Source: Bordetella sp. BOR01
Lineage (GTDB): Bacteria > Pseudomonadota > Gammaproteobacteria > Burkholderiales > Burkholderiaceae_B
Length of the DNA: 64,000 bases
Direction of reading: 5' to 3'
NCBI RefSeq assembly: GCF_019218885.1
Contig: NZ_JAHUWT010000001.1
Location: 186,001 to 250,000, forward strand
The position numbers and the translations under genes were made by a program. Shown piece after piece: positions 50,152-58,859 of this stretch (its first letter is position 1; each line of letters opens with the position of its first letter). The notes under the pieces are model-generated. The model did no database searches. It had not been told where the DNA came from and saw nothing but the letters and a program-made list of their open reading frames with translations.

Positions 50152-51273
50152 TCAGGGCGCGGCGTCGGCGATGGGCTGGGCGCCGTTGTCGCCGATCTTG
50201 TTGATCTGGATGGGGGCCTTGATGGTGCCGTTATCCGCGAACGACACGGTGGCACCGACGAAGTCGAAGGTCTTGGTGGCCTTGCGCTGCGCCAGCAGGT
50301 TCTCGCCGGTGATGGGCTTGCCGGCCTTTTCCAGGGCGGCGGCGAGCACGGCGAAGGTGCGCACGGCGTTGTAGTAGTTCAGCACGTACATACTGGGCGC
50401 CTTTCCGTACTGCTTCTTGTAGTCGTCCAGCATGCGGCGCGTGATGTCGTCGTTCTTGTCCCAATCGACCTTCTGGCTGGTGAAGATCGCGCCCTTGGAT
50501 TCCGGCAGCGTCAGGGTGGACGGAATGGCAAAGGCCGAGTAACTGACGATTTGCTGCGATACGCCGTTGTCGCGCAGTTGCTTGACGATCTGGCCCTGCT
50601 GGCTGCCATACGACGCGATGTAGACCGCATCGGGCTTGACGTCGCGCACCCGCGCGGCAATGCCCGAGAACTGCTGCGCGGTGGCGGGCACCGAGAAGCT
50701 GCCGGCCAGTTCGCCGCCGGCCTTGCCCAGCTCGGCCTGCAATTCCTTGACCACCGACTGGCCCAGCGGGTCGTCGACGTACACCAGGGCAATGCGCTTG
50801 ATGTCGCGCTCCTTGACCAGGTAGGGCACGATGGCGCGCACTTCGAAGTCGACCAGCGGGATCGTGTTCCAGAAATATTCGCCCAGGTCGGCCAGGTCGG
50901 GGCCCACGCCGCCGCCGTTGACCATGACGGTCTTGCTGCGGGTGCCGACGGGAGCGATGGCCTTGGATACGCCTGTGAAGGCACTGAGCACGAACGGCAC
51001 CTTGGCCACGTTGACCAGCTTGTTCATGCCGATGACGCCCTGCATGGGCAGGGCCTGGCTGTCTTCGTACACGATGGACAGCTTGCCGGACAGCATCTTG
51101 GATGCATTGATGTGCTCGACGGCCAGGTTGGCGCCGGAGCTGAAGATCTGGCCGTATTCGGCATTGCTGCCGCTCATGGGCAGCAAGCCGCCGATGGTCA
51201 GGTCGGCCGCATGGGCCAGCGACGTCAAGGTCAGGCCCTGGCATAGCGCCAGGCCGGCAAGCAGCTTCTTCAT
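50152..51273 (-). CDS. Branched-chain amino-acid-type substrate-binding protein, LivK-like
   Basis: 373 residues from the ATG at 51273, which gives a clean signal peptide ending 'LAHAA' near residue 23; the frame is open upstream but without a leader. It belongs to the periplasmic-binding type I family: 'IGGLLPMSGSNAEYGQIFSS', 'KLSIVYEDSQALPMQGVIGM' and 'YIASYGSQQGQIVKQL'. The position next to a CoA ligase suggests an aromatic or short-chain acid rather than leucine. It is the first gene of the leftward operon and divergent from a Bug gene. Confidence 0.9.
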   Translation of the reverse strand: MKKLLAGLALCQGLTLTSLAHAADLTIGGLLPMSGSNAEYGQIFSSGANLAVEHINASKMLSGKLSIVYEDSQALPMQGVIGMNKLVNVAKVPFVLSAFTGVSKAIAPVGTRSKTVMVNGGGVGPDLADLGEYFWNTIPLVDFEVRAIVPYLVKERDIKRIALVYVDDPLGQSVVKELQAELGKAGGELAGSFSVPATAQQFSGIAARVRDVKPDAVYIASYGSQQGQIVKQLRDNGVSQQIVSYSAFAIPSTLTLPESKGAIFTSQKVDWDKNDDITRRMLDDYKKQYGKAPSMYVLNYYNAVRTFAVLAAALEKAGKPITGENLLAQRKATKTFDFVGATVSFADNGTIKAPIQINKIGDNGAQPIADAAP

Positions 51274-51535
51274 GAATGTCTCCGCACGTGTCGTGGTTGT
51301 TGTGCGCCGCAGCGTCATGACGGCCGGCTGGCGGCTATGAAAATGCTAGCCAGTCTGAATGATGCGACCTATTCGGATTTACTTAACTGCGGGTTTTCCC
51401 GTGCGAGGGGTGGCTCGATATATCACCAATACTGATTAATGACAAAAAATTTCTCGTTTGTGGTTGACATTTCGCTTCCCTATGATCGCTGCACTAAACG
51501 CTAACGGTTGTACGCAACCACGAACAGGGGAAGTC

Positions 51536-52558
51536 ATGAATATCTTCAAGCAGGGTGCCCGCGGGGGTGCCCGGGCGGCGTTGCGGGCGATGTCGCGCTC
51601 GGCGGCCGCTATCGCCGTGGCTGCCGGGATTGCCTACGGGCCGGCGGCAAGTGCCAGCAACTATCCCAACGGGCCCGTCACGCTGGTGATTCCGTTTTCG
51701 GCCGGCGGTTCCACAGACGTGATCGGCCGGCTGCTGGGCGACCGCTTGTCGGCGGCGCTGGGGCAGCCCGTCGTGGTTGAGAACCGGGGCGGGGCGGGCG
51801 GCAATATCGGTGCCTCGATGGTTGCCAAGTCGGCGCCGGATGGCCGCACGCTGCTGTTCGGCACGACCGGCATCCTGTCGATGAACGAGTTCCTGTATGC
51901 GAACCCCGGATACAAGATCGGTAAAGACCTGGTGCCGGTGGTCTATACCGCTTCGATCAGCAACGTCCTGATCGTGAATAACGACCTGCCGGTCAAGACG
52001 GTGCAGGACTTGCTCAAGCTGGTGAAGGAAAACCCGGGCAAGTACACCTTTGCCTCGTCGGGCGCGGGCAGTTCCACCCATATGTCGGGCGAGTTGTTCA
52101 AGAGCATGGGGGGCGTGGAAATCATGCACGTTCCCTACCGCGGCAGCGGCCAGGCGCTGGTGGACCTGATGGGCGGCCAGGTCGACATGATTTTCGACAA
52201 TGCGCCGTCATCGGTGCCGCTGGTGAAGGCCGGCAAGGTGAAAGCGCTGGCCGTGACCAGCCGGCGCCGCCTGGCCGCGCTGCCCGATACGCCCACCATC
52301 GATGAATCGGTGCTGCCCGGCTATGAATCGCTGTCGTGGACGGGGATTGCCGTGCCCGGCGGCACGCCGCCCGAGATCATCGAGCGCCTGAGTGCCGAGA
52401 TCAACAAAATACTGAAACAGCCGGACGTGCAGGCCAAGCTGGCCGAGCTGGGCGCTACGGCCACCGGCGGGTCGGCAGCCGATTTCAACCAGCACATCGA
52501 CGGCGAACGCGCCAAGTGGTCGAAGATCATTGCCCAGGCGAAGATTCCCAAGCAGTAG
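51536..52558 (+). CDS. Bug-family periplasmic receptor
   Basis: 340 residues from the ATG at 51536 (AGGGGAA 6 bases upstream). The signal peptide is long, ending about 'GPAASAS'. Family blocks are 'VTLVIPFSAGGSTDVIGRLL', 'VENRGGAGGNIGASMVA' and 'PDGRTLLFG'. It is divergent from the livK-like gene across 262 AT-richer bases that must hold both promoters. It converges with a LysR gene 3 bases apart. Confidence 0.9.
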   Translation: MNIFKQGARGGARAALRAMSRSAAAIAVAAGIAYGPAASASNYPNGPVTLVIPFSAGGSTDVIGRLLGDRLSAALGQPVVVENRGGAGGNIGASMVAKSAPDGRTLLFGTTGILSMNEFLYANPGYKIGKDLVPVVYTASISNVLIVNNDLPVKTVQDLLKLVKENPGKYTFASSGAGSSTHMSGELFKSMGGVEIMHVPYRGSGQALVDLMGGQVDMIFDNAPSSVPLVKAGKVKALAVTSRRRLAALPDTPTIDESVLPGYESLSWTGIAVPGGTPPEIIERLSAEINKILKQPDVQAKLAELGATATGGSAADFNQHIDGERAKWSKIIAQAKIPKQ

Positions 52559-52561
52559 CGT

Positions 52562-53500
52562 TCAGCCTTTGGCCAGCACGCGAACGCCGTCCGGCACCGG
52601 TGTTTCGTGCAGGGTGCGCAGCAGATAGCCCACCAATAGTTCCGAGCTGGGCGACAGCGAACGCAGCTTGCGGGTCAACAGATGCACCTGGCGGGCCAGG
52701 GTGGGGGTGCTGAGCATGCGGAAGACCACGTCCGGCCCGGTGATGCGCGCCGCGGCCAGGGCCGGCAGCACCGAGTAGCCGCCCGTGTTGCACAGGACGG
52801 CCGCCAGCGACGAGCTGTTGGACACCTCGTTGCCACTGTTGGTGAACAGGTCCGGGCGATTGGCATGCTGGCGCAAGTAGGCCCCGATGCCGGTGTCCGC
52901 CGTGAAGCCGATGTAGTCGCTGGCCGACAGGTCGGGCCAGCGCAGCGAACGACGGCTGCGGGCATAGCGATGATCGCTGCTGCATACCAGGCCGAAGCGG
53001 TCTTCGAACAGCGGCGTGTAGACCAGTTCGTCGAACTGCTTGTGCGGGCTGGCAAAGGCGAAGTCCACTTCGCCATGCACCACCATGCGTTCGACCTGTT
53101 CCGAGGCCGCATCGTGCAGCGATACCGTGATGTCGGGATAGTCGCGCCGCAGCTTGCCCAGCGCCTTGCCCAGGAAGTAGTGCGTGACCGATGCCGCCGC
53201 GGCAATCCGCACGTGGCCGCGGCGCCCTTGCGACAGGGCTTCCAGGTCGACGACCGAGCTGTCGAACTGCTTGAGGATGTGTTCGGCCTGGGCCTTGAAG
53301 CGTTCGGCTTCGGGCGTCATGGCCACGCGCCGCGTGCTTCGGTCGAACAGCTTGAAGCCTATCGTTTCCTCGAACTGCTGGATCGTTGCGGTCAGTGCGG
53401 ATTGCGTCAGGAACAGGTCTTGGGCCGCCACGGTAAACGAGGCCGTGTTGGCAACGGCCACAAACGCACGGAAGTGCCGCAGCGACAGGTTTCGGGTCAT
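52562..53500 (-). CDS. LysR-family regulator
   Basis: 312 residues from the ATG at 53500. The helix-turn-helix is 'LRHFRAFVAVANTASFTVAA' plus 'LTQSALTATIQQFEETIG' (about 7-52). The effector domain covers about 90-295 with 'EQVERMVVHGEVDFAFASPH'. It is divergent from the class II aldolase gene, so it probably controls the aldolase - dehydrogenase - aminotransferase operon through the AT-rich repeats at 53517-53572. Confidence 0.9.
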   Translation of the reverse strand: MTRNLSLRHFRAFVAVANTASFTVAAQDLFLTQSALTATIQQFEETIGFKLFDRSTRRVAMTPEAERFKAQAEHILKQFDSSVVDLEALSQGRRGHVRIAAAASVTHYFLGKALGKLRRDYPDITVSLHDAASEQVERMVVHGEVDFAFASPHKQFDELVYTPLFEDRFGLVCSSDHRYARSRRSLRWPDLSASDYIGFTADTGIGAYLRQHANRPDLFTNSGNEVSNSSSLAAVLCNTGGYSVLPALAAARITGPDVVFRMLSTPTLARQVHLLTRKLRSLSPSSELLVGYLLRTLHETPVPDGVRVLAKG

Positions 53501-53516
53501 GGCGGGCGCTCGCTCA

Positions 53517-53572
53517 ATTATCAATGAATATGAATAATAGAAAAATAATAATCATTTGTGTGGATGAATATG
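53517..53572. promoter_or_regulatory. AT-rich LysR-site candidates between divergent genes
   Basis: ATTAT-N12-ATAAT (53517-53538) forms an inverted repeat. The 9-mer ATGAATATG occurs twice in the same orientation (53524-53532 and 53564-53572), exactly 40 bases or about four helical turns apart. This pattern fits a LysR recognition site plus an activation site. Confidence 0.5.
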
Positions 53573-53640
53573 CCCACCCTAGAATGTATCGGCACTAGAG
53601 GACGCATGGTGGCGTTCGCATTATTTGAGGAGATGTCCTG

Positions 53641-54429
53641 ATGTCCCGCCCAGGCGTGCTGAACCTGACTTCCATGAAAGACCGCTGTACGCCCGAAGAG
53701 TGGCAGGCCCGCGTGGATCTGGCGGCTTGTTACCGCCTGGTCGACCTTTACGGGTTGTCGGACATGATGGCCAACCATATTTCGTCGCGCGTGCCGGGCG
53801 AAGAGGGCGCTTTCCTGATCAACCCGTACGGCATGATGTATGAGGAAATCACCGCTAGCTGCCTGATCAAGGTGGACCTGGACGGCAATATCCTGGCCGC
53901 CCCCGATTTTGGCGAGCTGAAGTACGGGGTCAACAAGGCCGGCTACGTCATTCATAGCGCGGTGCATGCGGCACGCCCCGAAGTGGGGTGCGTCATCCAT
54001 ACGCACAGCTGGGCGTCGATGGCGGTGTCGGCGCTTGAATGCGGCCTGCTGCCGATTACCCAGACATCGATGCGGTTCCTGCGCATTGGGTATCACGATT
54101 TTGAAGGCGTGGTGCTGAAGACGAATGAGCAGGCTTCCATCGTGCAGGACCTGGGCCAGAACGAGGCCATGCTGCTGCGCAATCATGGCGCCCTGGTGGT
54201 GGGCAATACCGTGGGTGAAGCCTTCAACTGGATGCACCGCCTGGAACTGGCCTGCCGTACGCAATTGGCCGCCATGAGCGCGCAGTCGCCGTTGCGGGAA
54301 GTCTCGCCCGAGGTGCTGCGTGAAACCTGGAACAACTATCAGCCCGGCACGCGCCGCCCTTATGGCGTCATGGAGTGGCCGGCCTTGCTGCGCAAGCTCG
54401 ACCGCCTGGATCCTTCTTTCCGTGATTGA
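53641..54429 (+). CDS. Class II aldolase/adducin-family protein
   Basis: 262 residues. The fold is that of L-fuculose-phosphate aldolase and relatives, zinc enzymes that split or epimerise sugar phosphates or decarboxylate. Zinc-ligand histidines are His120 and His122 in 'CVIHTHSW' and a third in 'LLRNHGALVVG' (about 183). 'LSDMMANHISSRVPG' and 'FLINPYGMMYEEI' fit the subgroup often found with hydroxyacid pathways. The ATG at 53641 has GAGGAGATG-type purines just upstream. It is the first gene of a three-gene rightward run. Confidence 0.88.
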   Translation: MSRPGVLNLTSMKDRCTPEEWQARVDLAACYRLVDLYGLSDMMANHISSRVPGEEGAFLINPYGMMYEEITASCLIKVDLDGNILAAPDFGELKYGVNKAGYVIHSAVHAARPEVGCVIHTHSWASMAVSALECGLLPITQTSMRFLRIGYHDFEGVVLKTNEQASIVQDLGQNEAMLLRNHGALVVGNTVGEAFNWMHRLELACRTQLAAMSAQSPLREVSPEVLRETWNNYQPGTRRPYGVMEWPALLRKLDRLDPSFRD

Positions 54430-54477
54430 AGCCGCATCGAGCGGCACGGCCCTGCCGTGCCGCCGCTGGCATATATG

Positions 54478-55470
54478 ATGAGCACCGCCATCCATCCCCG
54501 TATCCTGATATCGGCCCAGGCCCGGGCGCGCCTGGGCGATGCGCTGGGGCAGGCCATGCAAGGCCGCCCATATGAAGTCGTGACGCCGACCCCCGATCCC
54601 GCGACAGCGCCCGGCGAGGTGGACCTGGCCTATTGTTCCCGCGACGTGACCGGCCTGTCGACCAAGCACGACGTGAAGCCGCCGCTGGAATCCTTTTACG
54701 CCAGCCTGCGGCGCTCGCCCGGCCTGCAGTGGGTGCATGTGCACTCGGCAGGGGCCGACCGGCCCATTTTTGCCGAACTGGCCCAACGCCAGGTACGCGT
54801 GACGACCTCGCCCGGTGCCAACGCCGAGGTGGTGGCGCACACCGCCCTGGCCGGGCTGCTGATGCTGGCCAGGCATTTTCCGCTGATGCTGGCGCAGCAG
54901 CGCGAGCGCCGCTGGGTGTCGCTGGTGGCCACGGGCATGCCGGCCGACCTGGCGGGACAGACCGCCCTGGTGGCGGGCTGGGGGCCCATCGGGCAGCGTA
55001 TCGCCGCCTTGCTGCGCATGCTGGGGCTTAGGGTCATCGTGGCGCGCAGCTCGAACACGCCGGTCGATGGAGATACCGAGACCCTGGAATTCGAGGGCAT
55101 CGGGCAATGCGCCGCTCGCCTGGACTGGCTGATTCTTGCCTGCCCGCTGACCGATCGCACCCGCCGCTGGATCGACGCCGGCGTGCTGGCGATGCTCAAG
55201 CCCGGGGCACGCCTGATCAACGTGGCGCGCGGCGAGATCGTCGACCAGGATGCGTTGATCCATGCTTTGCGGCAGAGGCACCTGGCGGGCGCGTACCTGG
55301 ACGTGTTCGAGCACGAGCCGCTGGACGCCGATTGCCCGTTATGGAGCCTGGACAACGTCATTGTCACGCCCCATGCGGCCGGACATTCGGACGGCAACGA
55401 GCGGCGCGTGGATCAGATCTTCCTGAATCATTTGCGTGCGTGGCTGGCCCGGCGGCCCGCCCGCGCCTGA
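54478..55470 (+). CDS. D-isomer-specific 2-hydroxyacid dehydrogenase
   Basis: 330 residues from the ATG at 54478 (ATG 54475 directly precedes it). It is an NAD(P)-dependent enzyme interconverting 2-hydroxy and 2-oxo acids. The nucleotide-binding motif is 'VAGWGPIGQRIAALLRML' (GxGxxG form). Catalytic Arg is in 'INVARGEIVDQDAL', Glu in 'DVFEHEPLD' and His in 'VTPHAAGHSDG'. It lies 48 bases after the aldolase gene and 25 bases before the aminotransferase, so the 2-oxo acid may be passed between them. Confidence 0.9.
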   Translation: MSTAIHPRILISAQARARLGDALGQAMQGRPYEVVTPTPDPATAPGEVDLAYCSRDVTGLSTKHDVKPPLESFYASLRRSPGLQWVHVHSAGADRPIFAELAQRQVRVTTSPGANAEVVAHTALAGLLMLARHFPLMLAQQRERRWVSLVATGMPADLAGQTALVAGWGPIGQRIAALLRMLGLRVIVARSSNTPVDGDTETLEFEGIGQCAARLDWLILACPLTDRTRRWIDAGVLAMLKPGARLINVARGEIVDQDALIHALRQRHLAGAYLDVFEHEPLDADCPLWSLDNVIVTPHAAGHSDGNERRVDQIFLNHLRAWLARRPARA

Positions 55471-55495
55471 CCAATTACGGACCACTGGAAACACC

Positions 55496-56698
55496 ATGGA
55501 ATTCATTGCTGCACGGATCGATCGAATCAAGCCTTCCCCCAGCTCGATGGCGGGCCAGCGGGCCCGCGAACTGTCCGCGGCCGGCCGGGACATCATCGGC
55601 CTGACCGCCGGCGAACCCGATTTCGACACGCCCGACAACGTGACGCAGGCCGTCGTCAGGGCGATGGCCGAGTCCAGGACCAAGTACACCGACATCGGCG
55701 GCACGCCCGAACTGAAGGCCGCCATCCAGGCCAAGTTCAAGCGGGAAAACGAGCTGGATTTCGCCACCGGCGAGATCATCGTGGGCACGGGCGGCAAGCA
55801 AGTCATTTTCAATGCCTTGATGAGCACCGTCGACGCGGGCGTGGAGGTCATCGTGCCGGCACCCTACTGGGTGTCGTACCCCGATATCGTGCTGCTGGCC
55901 GGCGGCACGCCGGTGTTCGTGCCGTGCCCCGCCGAGCGGGGGTTCAAGCTGCAGCCCGACGACCTGGAGCGCGCCATTACGCCGCGCACGCGCTGGGTCA
56001 TCCTGAATGCGCCCAACAACCCCAGCGGCGCCATCTATAGCCGCGAAGAGCTGCTGGGCCTGGCCGAAGTGCTCAAGCGCCACCCGCATGTGTGGGTGAT
56101 GAGCGACGACATGTACGAACATGTGTTGTATGACGGCCGTCGTTTTTGCACGATGGCGCAAGTCGCGCCCGAACTGAAATCGCGCACGCTGACGGTCAAC
56201 GGCGTATCCAAGGCCTATGCGATGACGGGCTGGCGCATCGGTTACGGGGCTGCGCCGGCGGCGCTGGTCAAGGCCATGACCAAGCTGCAATCGCAGTCCA
56301 CGTCGAATCCCTCATCCATCAGCCAGGCGGCCGCGGCCGAGGCCCTGAATGGCCCGCAGGGCTTTATTGCCGAACGATGCGCGATTTTCCAGCATCGCCG
56401 CGACCAGGTCGTGGCCGCGCTTGCCGCCATTGCCGGCATCGACTGCCACGTGCCCGAGGGGGCGTTCTACGTGTTCCCGTCGTGCGCGAAGTTGCTGGGC
56501 AAGACGACCCCATCGGGCAAGGTCCTGGAAACCGACGAGGATTTCGTCCTGTACTTGCTCGACGAAGTGAATCTGGCCGTATTGCAGGGCGCGGCCTATG
56601 GTGTTTCGCCGTACTTCCGTATTTCTTTTGCCACCAGCCTGGATTTGCTCGAGCGCGGTATCGATCGGCTTGCCCAGGCCGTAGACAGGCTGCGCTGA
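55496..56698 (+). CDS. Class I PLP aminotransferase (aspartate aminotransferase-like)
   Basis: 400 residues, subgroup I-gamma/Ib style. It exchanges an amino group between an amino acid and a 2-oxo acid. The PLP lysine is Lys239 in 'NGVSKAYAMTGWRIGY', 'NAPNNPSGAIYSREE' is the typical block, and the substrate carboxylate arginine is in 'SPYFRISFATS'. A broad-specificity enzyme acting on the product of the neighbouring dehydrogenase is plausible. A hairpin covering its stop codon may end the transcript. Confidence 0.9.
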   Translation: MEFIAARIDRIKPSPSSMAGQRARELSAAGRDIIGLTAGEPDFDTPDNVTQAVVRAMAESRTKYTDIGGTPELKAAIQAKFKRENELDFATGEIIVGTGGKQVIFNALMSTVDAGVEVIVPAPYWVSYPDIVLLAGGTPVFVPCPAERGFKLQPDDLERAITPRTRWVILNAPNNPSGAIYSREELLGLAEVLKRHPHVWVMSDDMYEHVLYDGRRFCTMAQVAPELKSRTLTVNGVSKAYAMTGWRIGYGAAPAALVKAMTKLQSQSTSNPSSISQAAAAEALNGPQGFIAERCAIFQHRRDQVVAALAAIAGIDCHVPEGAFYVFPSCAKLLGKTTPSGKVLETDEDFVLYLLDEVNLAVLQGAAYGVSPYFRISFATSLDLLERGIDRLAQAVDRLR

Positions 56699-56736
56699 CC
56701 GCGCCACGCCGCGGCAGGGGGGCGGGCAGGTCAGCG
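56693..56736. terminator. Inverted repeat covering both convergent stop codons
   Basis: CGCTGACC (56693-56700) and GGTCAGCG (56729-56736) are perfect complements. Each arm contains the stop codon of one of the two convergent genes (aminotransferase and alpha/beta hydrolase). The 28-base centre holds a further CCGCG/CGCGG pairing. It is a likely two-way transcript end. Confidence 0.5.
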
Positions 56737-57540
56737 GCGGGCGTCTTGCAGCCAATCGCCGATCAGGGCCAGGACCCGCTCGCTTTGCTCGCGATGCGGC
56801 ACATGCCCGCAACCTTCAAGGATGACGGCGCGCCCCTGGGTGAGCCTGGCGATCCGCTCGGCATGAGCCGGTGACCCGTATTCATCCTGGTCTCCGTGCA
56901 GGGCCAGTACCGGGCAATCCACGCGGCGCAGTTCGTCGTCGAGCTTCCAATCGGCAAAGCCCGGCGCCAGCCAGTTGTCTACCCAGGCACTGAGCACCCA
57001 TGCTGCCTTGTCGCCGTGATACTTCATCAGGCGGTCGAGCTGCCCGGGCTGCGCAAAACTGTGCCCGGCTTCCCGTATGCCCGCCAGGGTGCGGTCTTCG
57101 GCAAAGCTTTGTGCCGACACGGTGATCAAGCCCTGGCACAGGCGTCCATGGCGGGCCGCGCAGGCAACCGCCATGCCGCCGCCGACGCTGTGGCCCATGG
57201 CGACGAACCGGTCCAGGGCCAGGTGTTCCCGCACCAGGCGGAAGCCGTCATCGGCTTCGTCATGGACGAAGCGCAGGTCCAGCGTGCCCGGATGCGGATC
57301 GGAACGCCCGAAGCCCAGCCGGTCGTAGGCGATCACGGCTCGTCCGGTGGACTGCGCAAGGCGCTCGGGAAAATCGCGCCATAGTTCCACGCATCCCAGC
57401 GAATCGTGCAGCAGCACAATGGGCGGCGCGTCTTCCGGCTGATGGGAGCGCGGCCGATGGGCGGGCGGCGTCCAGCGCCGTGCAAACAGCTGGCCGCGGC
57501 CGGTGGGGATGAAAAAATCTACGCTCGTGATGGTAGGCAT
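56731..57540 (-). CDS. Alpha/beta-hydrolase
   Basis: 269 residues. The nucleophile elbow is 'AMGHSVGGGMA' (Ser about 117), with acid 'HGDQDEYGSP' and base 'EGCGHVPHREQ'. The oxyanion strand is 'IVLLHDSLGCVELW'. This is an esterase/lipase-like hydrolase; substrate unknown. It is on the same strand as the CoA transferase - MaoC - SDR genes and 77 bases downstream of them, so it could join that pathway as a thioesterase or lactonase, but this is not shown. Confidence 0.85.
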   Translation of the reverse strand: MPTITSVDFFIPTGRGQLFARRWTPPAHRPRSHQPEDAPPIVLLHDSLGCVELWRDFPERLAQSTGRAVIAYDRLGFGRSDPHPGTLDLRFVHDEADDGFRLVREHLALDRFVAMGHSVGGGMAVACAARHGRLCQGLITVSAQSFAEDRTLAGIREAGHSFAQPGQLDRLMKYHGDKAAWVLSAWVDNWLAPGFADWKLDDELRRVDCPVLALHGDQDEYGSPAHAERIARLTQGRAVILEGCGHVPHREQSERVLALIGDWLQDARR

Positions 57541-57617
57541 GGGCGGATTTTATCCAAGAAGGCGGGGTGCCCGCCGCGCGGCCTGGCGGCCGGACGGGGT
57601 TTTCAGTCTTTCGGCAT

Positions 57618-58826
57618 TCAGCCTTCTGCCATGCTGTCTTTGCCCAATAGTTCGCGCAGGATCTCCTGGGTATGTTCGCCCAGCAGGGGCGGCGCCCGCC
57701 GATATACGACCGGCGACCCTGAAAACCGCAGCGGGCTGGCCGTGACGGCGGCCATGCCCCCAAGCGGGTGCGGCAGGTCTTTGCGCAGTTCACGCGCCCG
57801 CACCTGCGGATGCTCGAAAGTCTGCGCGAGGTTGTTGATCGGGCCGCTAGGCACGCCCACGGCTTGCAGTTTCGCGATCCAGTCGTCGCGCCGTCCTCGC
57901 TTCATGATGTCCGACAGCAACGCGACCAGTTCCTCGCGATGGGTCACCCGCAACCGGTTGGTGGCAAAGCGCGGATCGTCGCCCAGTTCCGGCGCCCCGA
58001 TGGCCTTGCAGTAGGCGCGGTACTGCGATTCGTTGCCGGTGGCCACGATCAGGTGGCCATCGCTGGCGGCGAACACCTGGTAGGGCACCACATTCTGGTG
58101 CGCATTGCCTGCGCGCGCGGGGGCGACGCCCGACGCGAAGTAATTGGAATTCTGGTTGGCCAGCAGCGCCACGTGGCAGTCGAGCAGCGCGATGTCCAGG
58201 TGCTGGCCCAGGCCGCTGCGGTGGCGTTCCTGCAGCGCCGCCAGGATGGCCACGCTGGCGTACATGCCGGTGATGATGTCGGTGACGGCCACGCCGGCTT
58301 TCTGCGGCCCGCCGCCCGGCAGGCCGTCGCGTTCGCCGGTGATGCTCATCAGGCCGCCCAGGCCCTGGATCATGAAGTCGTAGCCGGGCAACGAGGCGCA
58401 GGGGCCGTCTTGTCCGAAGCCGGTAACCGAGCAATAGATCAGGCGCGGATTGATGGCGCGCAGGCTGTCGTAGTCCAGGCCATACTTGCGCAGGCCGCCG
58501 ACCTTGAAGTTCTCGACCAGGATGTCGCAGTGCACGACCAGCTCGCGGATCAGCGCCGCGCCCTCGGGCGTGGCCATGTCGGCTTCCAGAGAGCGCTTGT
58601 TGCGGTTGGTGCTGAGATAGTAGGCGGCTTCACCGGTGTCCCGGCCCTGGCCGTCTTTCAGGTAGGGCGGGCCCCAGTGGCGGGTGTCGTCGCCGGTGCC
58701 GGGGCGTTCCACCTTGATGACGTCGGCGCCCAGGTCGGCCAGGTTCTGGGTGCACCAGGGGCCGGCCAGGATGCGGCTCAGGTCGAGCACGCGTATGCCG
58801 TCAAGCGGCGGAGGGCGTGAATCCAT
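57618..58826 (-). CDS. Class III CoA-transferase (CaiB/BaiF family)
   Basis: 402 residues. It transfers CoA between carboxylic acids through an aspartyl-CoA intermediate. The catalytic Asp150 lies in 'LPGYDFMIQGLGGLMSITGE'. 'GIRVLDLSRILAGPWCTQNL' (about 10-29), 'VENFKVGGLRKYGLDYD' and 'YCSVTGFGQDGP' are typical. It is probably the activating step for the acid later handled by the MaoC and SDR proteins upstream in the same operon (gap 33 bases). Confidence 0.92.
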   Translation of the reverse strand: MDSRPPPLDGIRVLDLSRILAGPWCTQNLADLGADVIKVERPGTGDDTRHWGPPYLKDGQGRDTGEAAYYLSTNRNKRSLEADMATPEGAALIRELVVHCDILVENFKVGGLRKYGLDYDSLRAINPRLIYCSVTGFGQDGPCASLPGYDFMIQGLGGLMSITGERDGLPGGGPQKAGVAVTDIITGMYASVAILAALQERHRSGLGQHLDIALLDCHVALLANQNSNYFASGVAPARAGNAHQNVVPYQVFAASDGHLIVATGNESQYRAYCKAIGAPELGDDPRFATNRLRVTHREELVALLSDIMKRGRRDDWIAKLQAVGVPSGPINNLAQTFEHPQVRARELRKDLPHPLGGMAAVTASPLRFSGSPVVYRRAPPLLGEHTQEILRELLGKDSMAEG

Positions 58827-58859
58827 GATGATGCAGGCTCTTTGCGCGTGGCCGCGCGG

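Noticed and set aside
51463-51485. TTGACA ... TATGAT as a promoter for the Bug gene at 51536
   Set aside because: The two boxes are only 11 bases apart, too close for a sigma-70 promoter.
53521-55314. 597-residue - strand frame under the aldolase and dehydrogenase genes
   Set aside because: Antisense shadow; overlaps two confidently assigned + strand enzymes.
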